A stretch of 53,474 nucleotides of DNA from an uncultured Eubacteriales bacterium. GTDB taxonomy: Bacteria > Bacillota > Clostridia > Christensenellales > CAG-138. Location of the stretch: positions 1-53,474 of the forward strand of contig CADCJW010000011.1 of the NCBI GenBank assembly GCA_902801845.1. Direction: 5' to 3'. How positions within the stretch are numbered: position 1 is the stretch's first letter; each line of letters begins with the position of its first letter. Positions 24,608 through 33,395 of the stretch are shown here, piece after piece. The position numbers were made by a program, and so were the translations under genes. The notes below the pieces were generated by a model that worked only from the letters and a program-made list of their open reading frames with translations, ran no database searches and had not been told where the DNA came from.

Positions 24608-25628
24608 ATCGAATCCCCTCCTCCTTCTTCGCCAGGGCGAAGGTCATGCCGTTCTCCGCCACTTTCCGTACCGCCAGCGTCCCGCCGGAAGCCAGGACCG
24701 CCGCCCGCTCGCACACCGAATCCACGCCCGTCACCTCCTGCACGAAGGCAGAGGAGGTGAACTCCCCGGGCGCGTGCTTCAATTCCTCCGCCGAGTAGGT
24801 GACGAAGGGCAGCCCCAGCCCCTTGGCCAGGGCCACCAGGCCCGGCTCGTCCCCTTTTAAGTCGATGCTGGCCAAGGCCTTCACTTCCCGGAGCCCCACG
24901 CCATGTTTTTCCAGGTTTTCCATCAAAAATGCTTCCAGTTCCGACTCGCTTTTGCCTCGGCGGCAGCCCAGGCCCACGGAATAGCGCCGGGGGATGAGCC
25001 GCAGGGTGCGGGGAAAAGGCTTTTCGTCCGATGGGGAAACGAGGATGCCCAGTCCCGCCTCCCCCGGGGTCAGACCCTTGGGTAAGGAGCCCTCCACCGG
25101 CAAATCAGAGCGAAAGCCCACCGTCTCCCCGGCGAGCAGGGCGGCGGACACGGCCTTGGCGAGGGCCATGTCCTCGATGAACAGATCGTTGTTCTTGGCG
25201 AACACGTCCACGGCAAAGAGACCGTTCACGTCTGTGGCCGTGGTCAAAACAGGGGTGGCAAGGAGCTTTGCTGCCAGCTCCTCCGCCAAAGCGTTGGCCC
25301 CGCCCAGATGGCCGCTCAAAAGAGGGATGACGAAGGTCCCGCCCTCGTCCAGCACCAGCACCGCCGGGTCCCGCCGCTTGTCCCGTACGTGGGAGGCGAT
25401 GGCCCGGACGGCGATGCCCGAGGCGCAGCAGAAGATCAGGGCGTCCGCCTCGGCAAAGCCCGTCCCCGCCCAATCTGAAGCTGAGGCGGTCAGCGCTTCG
25501 TCCCCACCCTCACAGAACTTGGGCAGGGCGAAGGTCCGGCACTCGTGGCCTGAATCCTTCAATATGTCCGCCACCCGGGCGGCCAGGGCCCGGCCCCGGG
25601 CGGTGTAGGAGATGAGCCAAATCCCCAT
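24600..25628 (-). CDS. cbiG: Cobalt-precorrin-5A hydrolase
   Basis: This 342-residue CbiG opens the delta-lactone of cobalt-precorrin-5A and releases acetaldehyde, a step specific to the anaerobic route. Family motifs include an N-terminal Rossmann-like half, FCCASGIAVRAI, IPLLSGHLGGANALAE and the C-terminal GLGCRRG. Length is normal. The start has AAGGAG and lies 3 nt after the cbiF stop. Confidence 0.94.
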   Translation of the reverse strand: MGIWLISYTARGRALAARVADILKDSGHECRTFALPKFCEGGDEALTASASDWAGTGFAEADALIFCCASGIAVRAIASHVRDKRRDPAVLVLDEGGTFVIPLLSGHLGGANALAEELAAKLLATPVLTTATDVNGLFAVDVFAKNNDLFIEDMALAKAVSAALLAGETVGFRSDLPVEGSLPKGLTPGEAGLGILVSPSDEKPFPRTLRLIPRRYSVGLGCRRGKSESELEAFLMENLEKHGVGLREVKALASIDLKGDEPGLVALAKGLGLPFVTYSAEELKHAPGEFTSSAFVQEVTGVDSVCERAAVLASGGTLAVRKVAENGMTFALAKKEEGIRFE

Positions 25629-25631
25629 AGA

Positions 25632-26390
25632 TCACTCCTTGGCCCTTCGAAATTCCGTGGAGAAGGTGGGATCGTAGAGCTTGGAGCGGGCATAGCCGCT
25701 CTGCTTCACCGCGTCCCCCACGATGATAAGGGCGATCTTCGAAATGCCGTTCTCCCGGGCGCAGTCATCAAGGGTCCCCACGGTGCACAAACACCGCTTC
25801 TCGTCGGGCCAGCTGGCCTTGTAGACGATGGCCGCCGGGGTATCGGGGGAATAGCCCCCGGCCAGCAGCTCCGCCTGGGTCTGCTTTAGCAGCCCCGCGC
25901 TGAGGAACAGGACCATGGTGGCCCCGTGGGCGGCGAAGGAGCGAACGCTCTCCCGCTCCGGCACGGGGGTCCTGCCCGCCATGCGGGTGATGACGACGCT
26001 CTGGGACACCTCCGGCAGGGTGTACTCCATCTTCAATGCCGCCGCCGCCCCGGAAAAGGCGCTGACCCCGGGGCAGTAGTCGTAGGCCACGCCTCGCTTG
26101 TCCAGCTCGTCCATCTGCTCCCGGATGGCCCCGTAGAGGCAGGGGTCGCCGGTGTGGAGGCGGACGGTGGTCTTTCCCGCTTCCTCCGCCGCCAGCATCA
26201 CGTTCAGAACCTCCTCCAAGGTCATCTTGGCGCTGTCGTACACTTGGCAGCCGTCCTTCCTATAATCCAGCAGAGCCGGATTCACCAGGGACCCTGCGTA
26301 GACGATGACGTCCGCTTCCTCTAACAGCCGCTTGCCCCGCACCGTGATCAAATCCGCCGCTCCGCAGCCCGCGCCCACAAAATGGATCAT
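25632..26390 (-). CDS. cbiF: Precorrin-4 / cobalt-precorrin-4 C11-methyltransferase
   Basis: This 252-residue CbiF/CobM enzyme methylates C-11. It has the VGAGCGAADLITVRG start, VIVYAGSLV, HTGDPCLYGAI, CPGVSAFSGAAAAL and VVITRMAGRTPVPE. The ATG at 26390 is preferred because AAAAGGAG lies about 9 nt upstream and the family begins there; the longer frame is the cbiD end. It overlaps cbiD by 4 nt (ATGA). Confidence 0.95.
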   Translation of the reverse strand: MIHFVGAGCGAADLITVRGKRLLEEADVIVYAGSLVNPALLDYRKDGCQVYDSAKMTLEEVLNVMLAAEEAGKTTVRLHTGDPCLYGAIREQMDELDKRGVAYDYCPGVSAFSGAAAALKMEYTLPEVSQSVVITRMAGRTPVPERESVRSFAAHGATMVLFLSAGLLKQTQAELLAGGYSPDTPAAIVYKASWPDEKRCLCTVGTLDDCARENGISKIALIIVGDAVKQSGYARSKLYDPTFSTEFRRAKE

Positions 26391-27547
26391 GGTCTTTTCT
26401 CCTTTTCGTCTATACTTTTCAGCCACGCCCTGGCGGGGCCGGTGGCGCACAGCGGCCCGTAGCCGTCGGAGAACACCAGCACCCCCACGGTCAAAAGTCC
26501 CTTCACCCGGGCGTTCACATAGAGCTCGATCCGCCGGGCCATGATCTCCATGGCCGGGGAAAGCAGATTCTTCTCCCGGAGGATCCGCAGCATCTCGTCG
26601 GTGGTGACTGAGTCGAGGATGGCTCGGCCCGTGTCAGCGTCCGCCCCCGCCCGAAGGGCGCAGGCGGCCATGAGCTCCCCTCGGCCGTCCCCCTCCTTCG
26701 AATGGGTGTTCATGATGCCGCCGGAGAGCTTGACCAGCTTCCCGACGTGGCCCGCCAGCAGCACCTCTTGGAAACCTGCTTCTGCCGCCGCATCTAAGGC
26801 GAGGCCCACGAAGTTGGATATCTTGACGATCCGCTCCTCGCCGATGGAGAAAGTATCCTTCAAAAAGTCCGTGCCGTAGTTCCCCGGGGCCAGGATCAGC
26901 CGATTGTCCCCCAGGGCCTTGCGCTGTCGTATCTCCAGGCGGATGCTGTCTATAAGGGCCGCCTCGCTCATGGGCTCCACGATGCCGCTGGTGCCCAATA
27001 TGGAGATGCCCCCCTGGATGCCCAGCCGGGGGTTGAAGGTCTTTTGGGCCAGGGCCACCCCTTCGGGCACGTGGATCACCACGTCCATGCCCGGCACCGG
27101 CTCGGTCTCCTCCAGGGCCTCCTGCACCGCCTGTTCGATCATGGCCCGGGGGCCGGGGTTGATGGCCGCCGCGCCTACGGGCACCTTGAGTCCGGGCTTG
27201 GTCACCCGGCCCACCCCCGCGCCGCCGTCGATATGGATGCCCGGGACGGGGCTGACGCGGACCTCCGCAAAGACCAACACCCCGTCCGTCACGTCCGGAT
27301 CGTCGCCGCTGAACTTGCGGACGGCGCAGCGGGCCCGGTGCCCGTCCAAACTGGTTTCCTCCAAAGACAGCATAAGGTCGATGCCCTTGGGGGTGTGTAT
27401 GTTCACCGCCTCCGGCGCACGGCCTGTGAGCAGCAGCAAAGTGGCCCCCTTGGCCGCCGCCGCCGCGCAGGTGCCGGTGGTGTAGCCATATCGGAGCTTC
27501 TTTCCGTCCACCAGGGCGAAATGACCCTCTATGCCCGTTTCAATCAC
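26387..27547 (-). CDS. cbiD: Cobalt-precorrin-5B C1-methyltransferase
   Basis: This 386-residue CbiD methylates C-1 in the anaerobic pathway. It has the hallmark N-terminal YGYTTGTCAAAAAKGA motif and later GILGTSGIVEPMS-like and GNYGTDFL segments, and LLAGHVGKLVKLSGGIMNTHS. The start codon is GTG at 27547, set in an 8-nt overlap with the end of cobD (GTGATTGA). Confidence 0.95.
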   Translation of the reverse strand: MIETGIEGHFALVDGKKLRYGYTTGTCAAAAAKGATLLLLTGRAPEAVNIHTPKGIDLMLSLEETSLDGHRARCAVRKFSGDDPDVTDGVLVFAEVRVSPVPGIHIDGGAGVGRVTKPGLKVPVGAAAINPGPRAMIEQAVQEALEETEPVPGMDVVIHVPEGVALAQKTFNPRLGIQGGISILGTSGIVEPMSEAALIDSIRLEIRQRKALGDNRLILAPGNYGTDFLKDTFSIGEERIVKISNFVGLALDAAAEAGFQEVLLAGHVGKLVKLSGGIMNTHSKEGDGRGELMAACALRAGADADTGRAILDSVTTDEMLRILREKNLLSPAMEIMARRIELYVNARVKGLLTVGVLVFSDGYGPLCATGPARAWLKSIDEKEKRP

Positions 27548-28592
27548 GTAGCGCCTCCTCCATGGTCTTCAACAATGCCTCATTCTCCCGTCGGGTGCGG
27601 ACGGCGATCCGGCAGTCCCCGGGCCCAAGGCCCCGATAGTTCGAGCAGTCTCGGATGAGCACGCCCCGGGCCCGCAGCTTCTCATACAGATCGGGGGCTC
27701 CCGAGAAGAACAGAAAGTTGGCGTCCCCCGGCAGCACGGTAAAGCCCAGGGCGGTGAGGCCCGCCTGCAAAAAGGGCTTCTCCTCTTTGAACAGGGTCCG
27801 TGCCTCTTTAGGCCACTGGGGGTAATCCAAGGCTGCCAATCCTGCCGCCTGGGCCGGGGTGGACACGTTCCAGGGCTGGGACAGGCGGCACATCCTTTCC
27901 AGCAGGTCCCGATCCTTGCACAGGCCGTAGCCCAAGCGCAGCCCCGCCATGCCGTAGGCCTTGGTGAAGGCCCGCAGGAGGAAGACCCGGTCCCCCTCCC
28001 GCAGGTGGTTTATCAGGGAAAAAGCCTTGTCTTCGTCGGTCAGTTCAAAAAAGCATTCGTCCAAAAAGAGCCAGGTCCCCGTCTTTCGGCACCGGTCCAG
28101 GATAGCGAGCAGAAGCGCCCGGGGCACGGAGCGGCCCGTGGGGTTGTTGGGGGAGCAGAGCATGACTAGATCCGTTTCATCACCGATGGCCTTCAAAAAA
28201 TCCTCCGTCAGCAAAAAGCCGTTCTCCCGCCTCAGGGGATGGAGCGTGGGGCTGCAGCCTGCCGCGGCCAAGGCCCCCTCGTAGTCCGCGAAGGAGGGCA
28301 CGGGGAGCAGGGCTCTTTGGGGCCTCAGGGCCGCCGCAAACTGATAGATCAGCTCCGCCGCCCCGTTGCCGCAGATCACGTTTTCCCGGTCTACGCCGTT
28401 CAGGACCGCCAGCTTCTCCCGCAGGAGGCCGCAGTAGGGGTCGGGATAATCGGTCAGCTTCGACGCGGCTTCCCGGACCGCCGCTTTCACCGCTTCCGGA
28501 GCGCCGTAGGGGTTCACGTTGGCGGAAAAATCCATCCGGACGGGCTGGGAATAGACGTCCCCCCCGTGGACATACCCTCGATCCAGGATCAT
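27540..28592 (-). CDS. cobD: L-threonine-O-3-phosphate decarboxylase (CobD type)
   Basis: This 350-residue PLP enzyme of aminotransferase fold I makes aminopropanol phosphate for the nucleotide-loop linker. The start HGGDVYSQPVRMDFSANVNP is the typical CobD/HisC-like N-terminus. Other features are the CSPNNPTGR motif and the PLP lysine in RAFTKAYGMAGLRLGY. The ATG at 28592 is chosen for its GGGAGGGG SD and its 4-nt overlap with cbiB. Its neighbour CbiB uses the product. A threonine kinase would also be needed and is not seen in the window. Confidence 0.92.
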   Translation of the reverse strand: MILDRGYVHGGDVYSQPVRMDFSANVNPYGAPEAVKAAVREAASKLTDYPDPYCGLLREKLAVLNGVDRENVICGNGAAELIYQFAAALRPQRALLPVPSFADYEGALAAAGCSPTLHPLRRENGFLLTEDFLKAIGDETDLVMLCSPNNPTGRSVPRALLLAILDRCRKTGTWLFLDECFFELTDEDKAFSLINHLREGDRVFLLRAFTKAYGMAGLRLGYGLCKDRDLLERMCRLSQPWNVSTPAQAAGLAALDYPQWPKEARTLFKEEKPFLQAGLTALGFTVLPGDANFLFFSGAPDLYEKLRARGVLIRDCSNYRGLGPGDCRIAVRTRRENEALLKTMEEALRD

Positions 28593-29563
28593 AGCACCCC
28601 TCCCAACAGCAGGATCAAACCATACGCCAACAACAGCAGCCCGCTGGTCCCGTACATCAGTTTGCAAGCCCGGTCTATATCCGCCCGTTCGACGGCCCGC
28701 CGCCGGTCACCAATGGTGGGCTTCTTATAGAGCTTGCCGAAGTAGCTGGCGCTGCCCCCCAGCTGCACCCCCAGGGCCCCGGCGCAGACGGACTCGGTCT
28801 GGGCGGAGTTGGGGCTCGCATGGTTGCGCCGGTCCCGCCGCCAGATGCGCCAGGCGTTCGGGCCATCCAGCTTCAAAAGGTAGGCCGCGCTGACCATAGC
28901 GTGGGCCGACAGCCGGGCGGGCACATAGTTCACCCCGTCATCCAGCTTGGCGGCGGTCCGGCCGAAATAGAGATACCTATCGTTCTTATAGCCTACCATG
29001 AAATCCATGGTGTTCACAGCCTTGTAAAAGAGGCCCCCCACCGCACCGAAGAGGATCATCCAACAGAGGGGCGCCACCACCCCGTCGGAGGTGTTCTCCG
29101 CCACGGTCTCCACCGTAGCCTTGATCACCTGTTCCTCGCTCAGGCGCCCGGTGTCCCGGCCCACCAGCATGGCGACCTGACGGCGGCCGGCCTCCAGGCC
29201 CTCCTTTTCCAGGCAGGAAACGACCTTCTTCGATTCCGTCATCAAGCACCGGGCGGCGAAGCACTGCCAGCAGAGGAAGGCGCTGAGGACGAAGTAGACC
29301 CAGGGATGGACAAGCCAGGCAAAGTACAGCAGCAAAAAACCTATGCTCGCGCTGATAAGCGGAACAAGGATCGCCAGGACGGTCCCGGCGGTCCGCTCCC
29401 CTTGGGGCGTCTTCGGGAACCGGGGGCGGAGGGCCTTCTCCAGAAAGGAGATGAGCTTGCCCATGAGCACCACGGGATGAGCCCGGCTCAGGGGGTCCCC
29501 CAACAGGCAATCCAGCAGGAAGCCTGAGAAGATGGATACAGCGGTGAGTGTATAGAGGCCCAT
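28589..29563 (-). CDS. cbiB: Adenosylcobinamide-phosphate synthase
   Basis: This 324-residue membrane protein (CbiB/CobD of the aerobic naming) joins aminopropanol or its phosphate to adenosylcobyric acid. It has the conserved GFLLDCLLGDPLSRAHPVVL motif near the N-terminus, several hydrophobic segments, VAENTSDGVVAPL and a MAYRLYN-equivalent region (VNTMDFMVGY). The start ATG at 29563 overlaps the ABC ATPase stop as TGATG; longer upstream frames are inside that gene. Confidence 0.94.
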   Translation of the reverse strand: MGLYTLTAVSIFSGFLLDCLLGDPLSRAHPVVLMGKLISFLEKALRPRFPKTPQGERTAGTVLAILVPLISASIGFLLLYFAWLVHPWVYFVLSAFLCWQCFAARCLMTESKKVVSCLEKEGLEAGRRQVAMLVGRDTGRLSEEQVIKATVETVAENTSDGVVAPLCWMILFGAVGGLFYKAVNTMDFMVGYKNDRYLYFGRTAAKLDDGVNYVPARLSAHAMVSAAYLLKLDGPNAWRIWRRDRRNHASPNSAQTESVCAGALGVQLGGSASYFGKLYKKPTIGDRRRAVERADIDRACKLMYGTSGLLLLAYGLILLLGGVL

Positions 29564-30699
29564 CAGCGGTCTCCTCCCGTCCACAGCTCCGAAAGGCGGT
29601 TCAACGGGAGCAGCTTGCCCTGCCTTTGGGCTTCGTCCCGCAATGAACGGTTGCCCTGGTTCAGCTCGCCGAACGTATCCAGGCAACAGACCACATGGTC
29701 ACACTTTATGATCAGCGCGCTTGCCTTTGCCACAGCTTCCTCGTCCATGGGTGCGAAGGCGGGCACGGACACCGTCTCCACGGCTAGGGCCCGGGCCACC
29801 CAATAGTCCACGTCGTTTTCTGCCAAAACGCCCGCATCAAAGGGCACGCCCCGCCGCTGCAGCGCCCGATAGACGGGGATGCCGTTGCCTCCGCCGCCGA
29901 TGACGAAGACCCGAGGCTCCCCCCATACCCGCGCCATCTCCAAAGACCCAAAGAGGGCGTTGTAGCTGCCGCTTTCCATGCCGTAGAGGGCTTCGATATA
30001 GGCGCTTTGAAAGATGTTCTCCGGGGTGTCGCACCGGTCCACACCGTCCTTGGTCACCGAGACCACCCGGTCAGATATCTTTTGGGCCAGATCCAGCTCG
30101 TGGAGGGACATGACCACCGCCACGTTCCGCTCCCGGACCAGCCGCTTCAAGATCTCCAGCAGTTCCAGCTTGTGCTTCACGTCCAAAAAGGAGGTGGGCT
30201 CGTCCAGGACGATGACCTCCGGCTCCTGGCAGACGGCCCTGGCCAGGAGCAGCCGCTGCCGCTGGCCATCGCTGAGCTGGGCAAAGGGCCGGTTTGCGAA
30301 CTCCTCCCCGTGGACCAGAGCAATGGCCTCCCGTACCTTCTCTCTATCGGCCTTGGTGAGGATGCCCAGCCGGCCCGTGTAGGGGTAGCGGCCCGTGGAG
30401 ACCACGTCCTCACCGGTCATGAGCTCCGCCCGGAGCCGCTCGGTCATGAGGATGGCCATCTTCTTGGCGATCTCTCCCTCCTTCATGGCGGCCATGGTAT
30501 GTCCATCCAGGACCACCACGCCGGCAAGGAGCCTAAGCTGCCGGATCATGCTCTTTAGAATGGTGGATTTGCCGGAGCCGTTGGGACCGATGAGGGTCAA
30601 TATCTCCCCCCGGCGGACGCCGATCTCCACGTCCCGAAGGAGGGGCACCCCGTCGTAGCCCACGTCCATATGCTCGGTGTGCAAGTACCAGGTATCCAT
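29563..30699 (-). CDS. FecE/BtuD-type ABC ATPase with extra C-terminal domain
   Basis: This 378-residue protein has a complete ABC ATPase domain (1-250): Walker A GPNGSGKST (38-46), signature LSDGQ (142-146, Asp replacing the usual second Gly), Walker B EVIVLDEPT (161-169) and the switch His200. FecE/BtuD ATPases usually end near residue 255. Here about 120 more residues follow (255-378), starting VFVIGGGGNGIPVYRAL, a glycine-rich Rossmann-like loop, and ending with two Cys (CVVCC-like region 333-339). The domain is unidentified. The protein would energise the adjacent FecCD permease for corrinoid, tetrapyrrole or metal-chelate uptake. Confidence 0.9.
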   Translation of the reverse strand: MDTWYLHTEHMDVGYDGVPLLRDVEIGVRRGEILTLIGPNGSGKSTILKSMIRQLRLLAGVVVLDGHTMAAMKEGEIAKKMAILMTERLRAELMTGEDVVSTGRYPYTGRLGILTKADREKVREAIALVHGEEFANRPFAQLSDGQRQRLLLARAVCQEPEVIVLDEPTSFLDVKHKLELLEILKRLVRERNVAVVMSLHELDLAQKISDRVVSVTKDGVDRCDTPENIFQSAYIEALYGMESGSYNALFGSLEMARVWGEPRVFVIGGGGNGIPVYRALQRRGVPFDAGVLAENDVDYWVARALAVETVSVPAFAPMDEEAVAKASALIIKCDHVVCCLDTFGELNQGNRSLRDEAQRQGKLLPLNRLSELWTGGDR

Positions 30700-30708
30700 G
30701 GGCCCTCC

Positions 30709-31716
30709 TTACAGGTTTTCCTTCTGCCGCCTGAGCATGACCAGGATCACCACCGGCGCGCCGAACAGGGCGGTGACGGAGCTGATGGACAGCTCCGTAG
30801 GCGCGAAGGCCGTCCGGGCGATGAGGTCACAGAGGAGGCAGAACACCGCCCCGCCCAAAAAGCAGGCGGGGATCATGATGAGGGGCTTGGCGGTTTTGAA
30901 AACGGTGCGGACGATGTGGGGCACCGCCACGCCAACGAAGGAGATGGGCCCGGCAAAGGCCGTGACCGCGGCGGACAGGACGCTGGATAAAAGGATCAGC
31001 ACCGCCCTGAACAGCCGGATGTTCACGCCCATGTTCTGGGCGTAGACCTCCCCCAGCTGATAGGCGCCGATGGGCTTGCTGAGCAGAAAGGCGAGGACGA
31101 GGGCCGGCAGGATCACCGCGGCCATGACGCCTACGTTGCCCCAGGTGATGCCGGAAAAGCTGCCCAACGACCAGTGATGCAGGTTGATGATGTTGGCGTC
31201 GTCGGCAAAGGTGATGACGAAGTCCGTGACGGCGGAGCAGATATAGCCGATCATGACGCCGGAGATGATGAGGAGCGACATGCGCTTCACCTTCGAGGAG
31301 ATGAGCAGCACGAAGCCCATGGACAGCATGGCTCCGCAGAAGGAGGCCACGATGAGGGCCAGGGACCCCACCGCCACCCCCCGGGAGAGGAAGACGATGA
31401 GGGTCAGCGAAAGGATCAGCTTCGCCCCCGAGGAGATGCCCAGGATGAAGGGCCCCGCGATGGGGTTGGCAAAAAAGGTCTGCAGCAAAAAGCCGGACAG
31501 GGCCAAGGCCCCGCCCAGCAGCGCGGCGGCAAAGATGCGGGGCAGGCGGATGCCGCGGACGATGACGGCCCCATCGCCCCCCTTGCCCCACAGGATGGAC
31601 AGGATCTCCCCCGGGGTCACGTGGACGCTCCCGGCGTTGACGTTCCAGACGATCAGCAGCAGCAGGGCCACCAAAAGCCCTCCGAAACCGAGGCAGAGGC
31701 GGGTCCGTTTCTCCAT
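30709..31716 (-). CDS. FecCD/BtuC-type ABC permease
   Basis: This 335-residue integral membrane protein, of about ten segments, belongs to the FecCD/BtuC permease family. The diagnostic run from RLPRIFAAALLGGALALSG through NPIAGPFILGISSGAK is present, as is GPISFVGVAVPHIVR near the C-terminus, the coupling-helix region. It sits between its ATPase (9 nt gap) and its binding protein (TGATG overlap). The family imports cobalamin, haem or Fe-siderophores. Riboswitch and operon context favour a corrinoid or related tetrapyrrole. Confidence 0.93.
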   Translation of the reverse strand: MEKRTRLCLGFGGLLVALLLLIVWNVNAGSVHVTPGEILSILWGKGGDGAVIVRGIRLPRIFAAALLGGALALSGFLLQTFFANPIAGPFILGISSGAKLILSLTLIVFLSRGVAVGSLALIVASFCGAMLSMGFVLLISSKVKRMSLLIISGVMIGYICSAVTDFVITFADDANIINLHHWSLGSFSGITWGNVGVMAAVILPALVLAFLLSKPIGAYQLGEVYAQNMGVNIRLFRAVLILLSSVLSAAVTAFAGPISFVGVAVPHIVRTVFKTAKPLIMIPACFLGGAVFCLLCDLIARTAFAPTELSISSVTALFGAPVVILVMLRRQKENL

Positions 31717-32882
31717 CAGTTCGCGCCTCCCGTGAGTTTATGCAGATATGTGAGCTCCCCGGGCGCATCCTCCGTCAGCACCCGGTGCATGTCCAAGATG
31801 AGCTTGCCCAGGCCCATGGGTTCCTGGAACAGGTTCTTGCCCGTACACCACACGTTCCCATTTTGAACGGCCTTGAAGTCCTTCAAAAAGGCGCTCTTTT
31901 GCAGCAGTTCGTCCAGGGTGAACAGCTCCCCGTCGATGGTGCTGTTGTAGATGAGCAGATCCGCGTCCCTGGCCCCGTCGTAGAAGGATTCCATGGTCAT
32001 GTTCACGGTGGACAGGGCGCTGCCGCTGCTGAGATCCGGGAAGGCGTAGGTCCCCCCGGCCAGGGCGATCATCCGCGGCACGTAGTCGTCGCTCTTGCGC
32101 ACGTTCACGGTGCCGGTGGTGGTGATGTAGAAGAAGGCCACGGTCTTATCCGTCCGGGGCTGGTCCAGCAGGGGCGCCACCGCCGAAACCTCCTGATCGA
32201 ACAGGGCTTCCGCCTCCGAAAGCTTCCCCACCAGAGCCCCGTAAACCTTCACCCATTCCATGCGGCCCAGGGGGTCCTCCTCGTAGCTGCTGCGCTCCAC
32301 CAGCACGGGGACGTCCAGCTTCTCCAGCTGTTCCTTCACCTCGGGACTGTGATAGATCATGGTGGACTCGATGGCCAGATCGCACTTCTCCGCGAAGATC
32401 AGCTCGTAGTCCGGAGCGCTGTATTTGCCCGCGAAGACCATGCTACCGTTCTCGAGAGCTTCCTTGGCTTCCTCGATGTACCAGCCGCTTTTGTCCGTGC
32501 CGGACAGACGGATATCGCCGACGCAGTTCAGGGCCCGAAAGAAGTCCATGGCGGAGGTAGCGGCCAGATACATCCGATCAAGGGGCGCGTACAGCGGGAC
32601 GATGTCCTCCTCCAGTCCCTTGGGCACGCCCGCCCCTTCCGGCACCAGCAAAAATCGGCCGCTGGTGGGGATGGTCAGCAGCGTATATCCCTGGTCATAT
32701 TCCCACAGGGCGAACTCGGTGGCGTAGGAAAGGGGCACCTGTCGGATCACCTTAAGGGTGGTCCAGTCCGGCCCCACGGCCTTCGGCTCGGCCTGCTTTT
32801 CTCCGCCGCAGCCCGAAAGAAGCCCCAGGGCCAGGGCTATGAGCAGCGACAGGCAGAGGAGCTTTTTCGCCATCGTTTTCAT
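31716..32882 (-). CDS. ABC transporter substrate-binding lipoprotein (BtuF/FecB-like)
   Basis: This 388-residue protein has a lipoprotein signal ending in the lipobox LLSGC (Cys about residue 25) and a periplasmic-binding-protein type III fold of the BtuF/FecB class: YLAATSAMDFFRAL, then DLAIESTMIYHSPEVKEQLEKLDVPVLVERSSYEEDPLGRMEWVK split over the usual linker helix. It would sit on the outer face of the membrane and hand substrate to the FecCD permease. The substrate is not readable from sequence. It overlaps the upstream small lipoprotein gene by 4 nt (ATGA). Confidence 0.9.
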   Translation of the reverse strand: MKTMAKKLLCLSLLIALALGLLSGCGGEKQAEPKAVGPDWTTLKVIRQVPLSYATEFALWEYDQGYTLLTIPTSGRFLLVPEGAGVPKGLEEDIVPLYAPLDRMYLAATSAMDFFRALNCVGDIRLSGTDKSGWYIEEAKEALENGSMVFAGKYSAPDYELIFAEKCDLAIESTMIYHSPEVKEQLEKLDVPVLVERSSYEEDPLGRMEWVKVYGALVGKLSEAEALFDQEVSAVAPLLDQPRTDKTVAFFYITTTGTVNVRKSDDYVPRMIALAGGTYAFPDLSSGSALSTVNMTMESFYDGARDADLLIYNSTIDGELFTLDELLQKSAFLKDFKAVQNGNVWCTGKNLFQEPMGLGKLILDMHRVLTEDAPGELTYLHKLTGGAN

Positions 32883-33286
32883 TTGGTTTCCGCCGCCAAC
32901 GTGGCGGGATCGAAGGTGATGGTGTACTCGATCTCGTGGGGGGTGCTCATGGCTACCGTGTCCGCCACCACAGGGAGGGGTTCCTCCAGGGAAGCTACGG
33001 GCACAGTGAACGTGGAGTGGCCCTCCTCGATCACGGCGTCATAGCGGACGCCGTTCACCTTCATATAGTCGTAATTGGAACTGCTCCAGACAAGGATGGC
33101 GCTCATCTGCCCATCCTTCACCACCAGCTGCACCGGGGAGGCGATCTTCGCCTTGCCCGTGCCGCCGGTGAGGGTGATGGCCACGGTGTAGGTCCCATCC
33201 GCCGGGGCCTTGGCTTTCTTTTGACAGCCCAGGCCAAGCACCAGCAGCAGGATCGCGAGAGCCAAACAAAGGGTCTTTTTTCTCAT
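32879..33286 (-). CDS. Small secreted lipoprotein, NEAT-like domain (tentative)
   Basis: This 135-residue protein has a lipoprotein signal (LLVLGLGC, Cys about residue 21) and a single beta-rich domain that begins DGTYTVAITLTGG and continues with LVVKDGQMSAILVWSSSNYDYM. The DGxY start and VKDG strand, and the SSNYDY run, recall haem-binding NEAT (iron-transport-associated) domains. A related layout (DGIYKATF, VQDGQMTIHI) forms the C-terminus of the neighbouring secreted CbiK protein. It is the first gene of the importer set. The NEAT call is inference from pattern; haem or tetrapyrrole binding is unproven. Confidence 0.65.
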   Translation of the reverse strand: MRKKTLCLALAILLLVLGLGCQKKAKAPADGTYTVAITLTGGTGKAKIASPVQLVVKDGQMSAILVWSSSNYDYMKVNGVRYDAVIEEGHSTFTVPVASLEEPLPVVADTVAMSTPHEIEYTITFDPATLAAETK

Positions 33287-33335
33287 ATGGAGCGTCCTTT
33301 CCGTCCGAAAACTTGTCTAATATAAATACAGCTAT

Positions 33336-33365
33336 GCGGCACGGCAGCCGAAGCCGCCGCGCCGC
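33336..33365. other. GC-rich hairpin between cbiK-like gene and importer genes
   Basis: GCGGC-A-CGGC pairs with complementary sequence across a short loop. There is no T run, so it may limit read-through or protect mRNA ends rather than terminate. It lies in the only gap above 100 nt inside the operon. Confidence 0.5.
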
Positions 33366-33395
33366 TTGCGATGGAGGATACTCTGTGCCCTGATC

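Noticed and set aside
29563..32882. Calling the importer a dedicated cobalamin transporter (btuFCD)
   Set aside because: FecCD-type systems for cobalamin, haem and siderophores look alike in sequence. The context suggests a corrinoid or tetrapyrrole but does not fix the substrate, so gene symbols were left empty.
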